64,000 bases of DNA from Lachnoclostridium sp. An118 (lineage in GTDB: Bacteria; Bacillota; Clostridia; Lachnospirales; Lachnospiraceae): contig NZ_NFLQ01000010.1 in assembly GCF_002160985.1 (NCBI RefSeq), positions 1 through 64,000 on the forward strand. Reading direction: 5' to 3'. The notes below the pieces were generated by a model. It had not been told where the DNA came from, made no database searches, and saw nothing but the letters and a program-made list of their open reading frames with translations. Both the position numbers and the translations under genes were made by a program. Shown piece after piece: positions 59,688-64,000 of the stretch. Position 1 is the stretch's first letter; the number at the start of each line of letters is the position of its first letter.

Positions 59688-61673
59688 ATGAATGAGAGCA
59701 AAGAAAAGAAAACCACAGCTACGAAGAAAATCATAGTCATACAGATTTTTCTTCTGATCTGCATCCTGACCGCGCTGTTCATCTGGAAAAGTGCATTATC
59801 CCGTAACCTCAGTGCTTATGTCCAGAGGGCAGTGCCATATGAAGAGACCGGATCAGCGGGAGAACACTATACCATGGAAATCAATTCCATGGATGATTGG
59901 CTGGACTTTTCCGAAAACGTTAATCAAGGGAGAAGCTACCTGGGGTATCGGATCGAATTAAATACGGATCTGGACTTTGCAGACCAGACTTATCTGGATC
60001 CAGTAGGAAGCTACACAAGCCCTTTTGAGGGAAATTTTTATGGGAACGGGCATACGCTCAGGAACATAAGCATATCTTCCGATGAAAATTATGTGGGTGT
60101 GTTCGGCTATACCCAAGGAGCTGTGATTCGGGAACTGAATGTTATTGACTGCCAGCTATACAGCTACTCTGCCACGGGAACTGGCGGGATAGCCGGTTAT
60201 GTTTCGGGATATGTCCTAGAGTGTAGCTTTAGCGGCACAGTAGAGGCAGATGCGGGCTCTGCTGGAGGGATTGCGGGAAATAACTGGGGCGGTATAGACG
60301 ACTGCTCCGTATCTGGAGAGATCAGAGGCTCCGGCGTGAGCGGCGGCTATGGGGGAGGAATGTCTGCTTCCTTTGGAACGGGAGGCATCACCGGAGATAA
60401 TAGCGGGACAGTCAGCAGATGTATCAACTATGCGGAAGTATCCATCGACTCGGACTTTTATGATCTGGGCGGGATATCCGGATATAATCAGGGATTCATA
60501 CAATCCTGCGGGAATTTTGCAGATATGAACGGCGGCGGGATCGTTGACAATAATTCGGATTACGCAGTCATTCGGGGATGCTTTAGCTTTGGCGATACAT
60601 ACGCTGGCATAGCGGTTGGAAGCTACAGCGAAAGTACCATAGAGTACTGTGTGAATCTGGGTCTTACATCGGGCCGGTATGCGGCAGGTATCGTTTCCTT
60701 CTGGGGGCAGGATAATGAAGAGAATTATCAGGGAAGGATTTCACAGTGTTTATCTGCGGGGACTTTCGGAAATGAACTGGTCAGAAGCAGGTATTTTGAC
60801 AGCAGTTTCCTGACTGCAAATTACCGGATACATACGCTGTCGAACGCGGAAACAGAACAGTTGACCGCCCTTCTGGAGGAAAACGAATATGAAGAGGCCT
60901 ATGGATTTGCGGCAGAAACGGAGAATCAAAGGAGAAACATCATATTTTGTGTAACAGCGGTGGGGCTGACTCTTTTGCTTGCGGTCGGCGACAGTATCTA
61001 TTTTGGAAGAAAAACATTAGAAAAGCAGAGAATTTATATCCGGGCAGGAAAACTGGTGAAAGAGGGAGCGCTTCGGGAAGGCGCCTGCTTGTATGGTACA
61101 GTTCTGGATTATAAGGACAGCGCCGACCGGGGAAAAAGCTGTTTTAGGGATTATCTGCAGAAGTGTACGGAGTCAGGAAAATTTGAAATCGGTAGGATCC
61201 ATGGAGAATCCATCTTGTGGGAGTGTATCAGCAGGAAAGAAACAGAATACCGTCTGCTGTGCGGAGCGGTTCTGAAAGTAGAGTGTATCCATGCTGCCCC
61301 GGAGCTTGTCTCATGGAAGAATTCTGATCTGTATAAGAAGTTGAATTCTGTTTACAGGCAGGAATGGTTCAGCACGATAGAGCAGGGATTCCTGAAGGGA
61401 GAGGTTGATCTTCTGACAATGGAGGAAGCAAAGCAGATTTCGAAAAACAAAGAACGCATGCGGTGCAAATCTGCTGGCGGACCGGGAGATATCCTCACCG
61501 GCAGCGGCTGTGTATACTGGTGGATTCGAAATGAAGATAAAAGAGAAACTGCTAGAATGCCATTTGTAACAGGCGAAGGACTGATCAGTGAGAGAGGAAT
61601 GTGGAACACAGCGGAGAATATAGGCGTCCGTCCGGTGATAACCATAAAGGTGGAAAATGAAGATTCTATTTAA
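59688..61673 (+). CDS. Membrane protein with GLUG beta-solenoid ectodomain and DUF6273-like end
   Basis: A 661-residue protein. A membrane helix at residues 14-35 is followed by about 380 residues, with GLUG-type repeats (GNFYGNGHTLRNISI, GTGGIAGYVSGYVLECSFSG, AGGIAGNNWGGIDDCS, GGITGDNSGTVSRCINYAEV) that form a right-handed beta solenoid, probably outside the cell. A second helix lies at about 415-437. The cytoplasmic part has a repeat-like stretch (LDYKDSADRGKSCFRDYLQ) and ends with WWIRNEDKRE and ENIGVRPVITIKV, resembling DUF6273. AAGGAGGT is 15 bases before the ATG, rather far. First gene of an unrecognised operon. Confidence 0.75.
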   Translation: MNESKEKKTTATKKIIVIQIFLLICILTALFIWKSALSRNLSAYVQRAVPYEETGSAGEHYTMEINSMDDWLDFSENVNQGRSYLGYRIELNTDLDFADQTYLDPVGSYTSPFEGNFYGNGHTLRNISISSDENYVGVFGYTQGAVIRELNVIDCQLYSYSATGTGGIAGYVSGYVLECSFSGTVEADAGSAGGIAGNNWGGIDDCSVSGEIRGSGVSGGYGGGMSASFGTGGITGDNSGTVSRCINYAEVSIDSDFYDLGGISGYNQGFIQSCGNFADMNGGGIVDNNSDYAVIRGCFSFGDTYAGIAVGSYSESTIEYCVNLGLTSGRYAAGIVSFWGQDNEENYQGRISQCLSAGTFGNELVRSRYFDSSFLTANYRIHTLSNAETEQLTALLEENEYEEAYGFAAETENQRRNIIFCVTAVGLTLLLAVGDSIYFGRKTLEKQRIYIRAGKLVKEGALREGACLYGTVLDYKDSADRGKSCFRDYLQKCTESGKFEIGRIHGESILWECISRKETEYRLLCGAVLKVECIHAAPELVSWKNSDLYKKLNSVYRQEWFSTIEQGFLKGEVDLLTMEEAKQISKNKERMRCKSAGGPGDILTGSGCVYWWIRNEDKRETARMPFVTGEGLISERGMWNTAENIGVRPVITIKVENEDSI

Positions 61674-63486
61674 ATCTATCGGAACAGGAATATTGTGTTT
61701 TGTGGCGTTCATTCTGCTGATCGCTATGGCAGATAATATGCCCACAATGATTTCCAGTGTCTTTGAGGTCAGCCTGAGAGACTGGTGGTATGATTTTGTG
61801 ACAGAGAAAACGCTGGAGTATGTCGCGGCAACAGCAGTGCTGACCGCTGTGATGTATCTGGTCTGGCAGTTGGGAAGCAGGGCAGGAAGATCTGCAGGGA
61901 CGGTTCTGGCGATTCTGGTTGCGGGAGAGCTGATCCTGGCGGCGTCCTTTGGCCAGTACTGGAACTATATAGAAGAAAACTGCGTCCCGGCGGAATGGTC
62001 GGGCCTGGAGCTGGCCTATACAGAGTCTTTCGGCTCCCTGCAGGCTGCGAGGCTGTATTTTTTCATATTTGTGTGTGTTATTTTCGCGGCAGGAATCATT
62101 TTGAATTACCTGAAAGTTTTCTTCCGGGACCAAATCGAAAAGGAGACCGCAGATCAGGTTTTCAGCGGAAACAGACTGTTTCAGGAGATGCTCTGCACGG
62201 GAATTCCTGTATGTATTATTCTGACGGGAACCTATAGTTTGGCCGGCTTTTTGGATTTCCCTGTAGCTGAGCTTTTTGCGATTGTGTTTGTGGCCATGAT
62301 TTTGGGGCATGTCCTCCTCTCATCTTTTTATTTCAGAAAAATCTTGCAGTATTACAGATCAATTATCGAAGACAGAGAAATCAAAAGATATCTTGTAATC
62401 GTGAGAGAAAACAGTTCCTCACAGAAGTCCTTTCTTTATGAAAGATTCTGGCGGAAAGGAAACTGCATTGAGAAATTGCAAAAACAGGAGATTTATCTAC
62501 TCCCCCGGAACCTGTCAGAAGGAAATGACGGCAGCTTCATTATGCTGGACGTGTACAGCGGGGAGGCGGCGGGAAAAGAGCTGAAGGACAAAGAAAAGTT
62601 TGAAAAAACTAGGCTTCAGGAAAGAGGTACGTTCAACATTGCATACTGTGAGGATACATATGCCTTCCGAGACTATATCCGTTTCTACGACCGGTACGCT
62701 TCCGATCTGGAGACATTAATGAAAGAAATCATAGCGTTAAAAGGTTTTCTGCAGTACCGTGAGAGGCAGACCGGGATTATTTCAAGACTGCAGACGGACA
62801 GTCTTACGGTTACGAACTGCATCGTAGATGAAATCATTGCCTTCCGGCGGTATTTTGACCAGAATATAAACCGGTTTCTTGTGTTTGATTATGCGATTAA
62901 ATGGCTGGAGACTGTGAACTACCTATATACTATGATCGCTGTTTCCCATCAGGCAGTCCCGCTGTCCGGGAAAGTCAGAAACCGGATCGTGATGGCGGAT
63001 TTTAAAAAGTGGACAGAGCTGAGAGAGAATGTTGTCCATGATAGGGATATAGATGGGATCATCAGCCGCAGTCACCGCGGGGATTCGGTTTTCCAGAGCT
63101 TTCAAAGGATATGGAAAGCCGTTACGGTAAGGGAGTACTCATTCTCAAAATACACGGTAGGCGAGCTGATTGCGGCTTCCAATCGGCTGCGGAATTATAC
63201 AAGAGGCCACGGGGTATTTACTTTTGAGATATCGGATGAAATCAACCTGGATCTGCTTGAGATTCTGGTGTTTCTGATCAATCAGATGATAGTAAATGAT
63301 CAGCTTGATGGAGATTTTTCCAATCTGGAGGAACTCGGCTGGATGGTCTATGTCGGGGATACCCCTTATTTCCTGTATTCTTACAACAAGACCTACGATG
63401 AATACTGCTTTAATTCATTCCGGAACAGCAGCAGTATTATGCTGCCGGCAGATATCAGGAGAAAAGAAGATGAACAGATACATTAG
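61657..63486 (+). CDS. Polytopic membrane protein with large soluble C-terminal domain, unknown family
   Basis: I do not recognise this 609-residue protein. About six membrane segments lie within the first 225 residues (for example GTGILCFVAFILLIAMADN, LYFFIFVCVIFAAGIILN). They are followed by about 380 soluble residues, rich in aromatic and charged residues, with helical parts such as YASDLETLMKEIIALKGFLQ. No enzymatic motif is visible. It starts 17 bases inside the end of the preceding gene, which supplies the GTGGAAAATGAAG context, so the two are translationally coupled. Confidence 0.72.
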   Translation: MKILFKSIGTGILCFVAFILLIAMADNMPTMISSVFEVSLRDWWYDFVTEKTLEYVAATAVLTAVMYLVWQLGSRAGRSAGTVLAILVAGELILAASFGQYWNYIEENCVPAEWSGLELAYTESFGSLQAARLYFFIFVCVIFAAGIILNYLKVFFRDQIEKETADQVFSGNRLFQEMLCTGIPVCIILTGTYSLAGFLDFPVAELFAIVFVAMILGHVLLSSFYFRKILQYYRSIIEDREIKRYLVIVRENSSSQKSFLYERFWRKGNCIEKLQKQEIYLLPRNLSEGNDGSFIMLDVYSGEAAGKELKDKEKFEKTRLQERGTFNIAYCEDTYAFRDYIRFYDRYASDLETLMKEIIALKGFLQYRERQTGIISRLQTDSLTVTNCIVDEIIAFRRYFDQNINRFLVFDYAIKWLETVNYLYTMIAVSHQAVPLSGKVRNRIVMADFKKWTELRENVVHDRDIDGIISRSHRGDSVFQSFQRIWKAVTVREYSFSKYTVGELIAASNRLRNYTRGHGVFTFEISDEINLDLLEILVFLINQMIVNDQLDGDFSNLEELGWMVYVGDTPYFLYSYNKTYDEYCFNSFRNSSSIMLPADIRRKEDEQIH

Positions 63487-64000
63487 TTGGAATAACCGGA
63501 GACGGGACAGAAACTATTGGATAGGAATATGGATTTTGCTGGCTTCCGCGGTAAATTTCCATGTCTGGCTTAACATAGAGAATGGCCCTGCCGCTGTAAT
63601 CAGGGACGTGCTGGAGCGTTTTTACAGAAGAATTATTCCCAGCCTGCTGATCAGCGGGGCCGGATATATACTCTTTGCAGAACTTACATTCATAGCGGGG
63701 ACAGTAATGATCGTCTTTCTGCTGAATCATCTTGCTGGTATGCTGCCGGATACGGAGCTTCAGGGTGTATCCGGAAAGTACCGGTTTGTATACAGAACTT
63801 CTTTTCTGTGTGATGTCTTTGCAGGACTGTTTCTTGAACTGGCGGCAGCGGCAGGACTGGGAGGGATGACAGAAATACTGACAGGCGAATCTGCTGCCGC
63901 GTGGCTTTTTATGCTGTTTTTTGTCTGCGGCAGTGTTCTGTACTGGAGAAGTATCCTGCCTGCTGCGCAGTATCATAAGGTGTGGAACCTGTTAAAAGCA
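63470..64000 (+). CDS. Polytopic membrane protein, 5' part, unknown family
   Basis: The ATG at 63470 lies 17 bases before the end of the previous gene and is preceded by AGGAGAAAAGAAG. The frame stays open to the window end (177 codons). The product starts with a basic segment (SWNNRRRDRNYWIG) and has about four hydrophobic segments (WIGIWILLASAVNFHVWL, LLISGAGYILFAELTFIA, TSFLCDVFAGLFLELAAA, AAWLFMLFFVCGSVLYW). The C-terminus is missing. It belongs to the same operon as the two preceding genes. Confidence 0.72.
   Translation, partial: MNRYISWNNRRRDRNYWIGIWILLASAVNFHVWLNIENGPAAVIRDVLERFYRRIIPSLLISGAGYILFAELTFIAGTVMIVFLLNHLAGMLPDTELQGVSGKYRFVYRTSFLCDVFAGLFLELAAAAGLGGMTEILTGESAAAWLFMLFFVCGSVLYWRSILPAAQYHKVWNLLKA

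Noticed and set aside
1-64000. CRISPR array or cas genes
   Set aside because: No regularly spaced identical repeats with unique spacers and no cas-like protein were seen; the short repeats found are coding repeats, iterons or palindromes.

Overview
The window reads as chromosomal DNA of an anaerobic, Gram-positive gut Clostridium, most likely a Lachnospiraceae (cluster XIVa) species. The grounds are the Firmicutes gene pairs (rpsF-ssb-rpsR, gdpP-rplI-dnaB, mutS2), T-box control, class B sortase, an anaerobic pyruvate formate-lyase, strong AGGAGG ribosome sites, GTG and TTG starts, and GC-rich core genes interrupted by AT-rich islands. The species itself cannot be fixed from sequence reading alone.

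Layout. 0-0.6 kb: 3' part of an Rpn-family nuclease. 0.7-0.9 kb: tRNA-Glu and tRNA-Cys. 1-4.7 kb: two MATE exporters around a PocR/AraC regulator. 4.9-7.8 kb: a sugar ABC importer without ATPase. 7.9-10.3 kb: flavodoxin, zinc-ribbon membrane protein, class B sortase, DUF951. 10.4-11.4 kb: rpsF-ssb-rpsR. 11.5-19.65 kb: an AT-rich integrated island with repressor, sortase-type surface protein, CHC2 primase, D5/P4-type helicase, an iteron array, excisionase and an integrase that has lost its catalytic C-terminus. 19.7-25.5 kb: a D-amino-acid block (dsdA, D-amino acid transaminase, pxpB, pxpC, and the two halves of D-glutamate cyclase). 25.5-27.3 kb: trpB2 under a tryptophan T-box. 27.5-30.3 kb: murL and murD2. 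30.3-33.5 kb: AraC regulator, sugar nucleotidyltransferase, galE. 33.6-37.5 kb: gdpP-rplI-dnaB. 38-41.4 kb: a ferredoxin and a pyruvate formate-lyase whose glycyl-radical domain is a separate gene, with its activase. 41.6-47.6 kb: solute-binding lipoprotein, two-component system, mutS2. 47.8-51.6 kb: a degenerate HtrA-like protein, yhaM, and rlmD. 51.55-59.7 kb: an AT-rich conjugative or mobilizable element remnant inserted at the 3' end of rlmD (ParB, TnpV, RepA-like, ParM/ParR, repressor, oriT candidate, MobC, relaxase), fading into decayed DNA. 59.7-64 kb: an unrecognised operon of three overlapping membrane-protein genes running off the window.

How it fits together. The most coherent biology is D-glutamate and D-serine handling. 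One block looks able to destroy D-serine and to cyclise D-glutamate to 5-oxoproline. The adjoining block makes the D-glutamate of peptidoglycan on the UDP-MurNAc-peptide by L-glutamate addition (MurD2) followed by epimerisation (MurL), a route that does not need free D-glutamate. The other candidate for something new is the right-end membrane operon, which carries a GLUG beta-solenoid protein and no family I can name for its partners.
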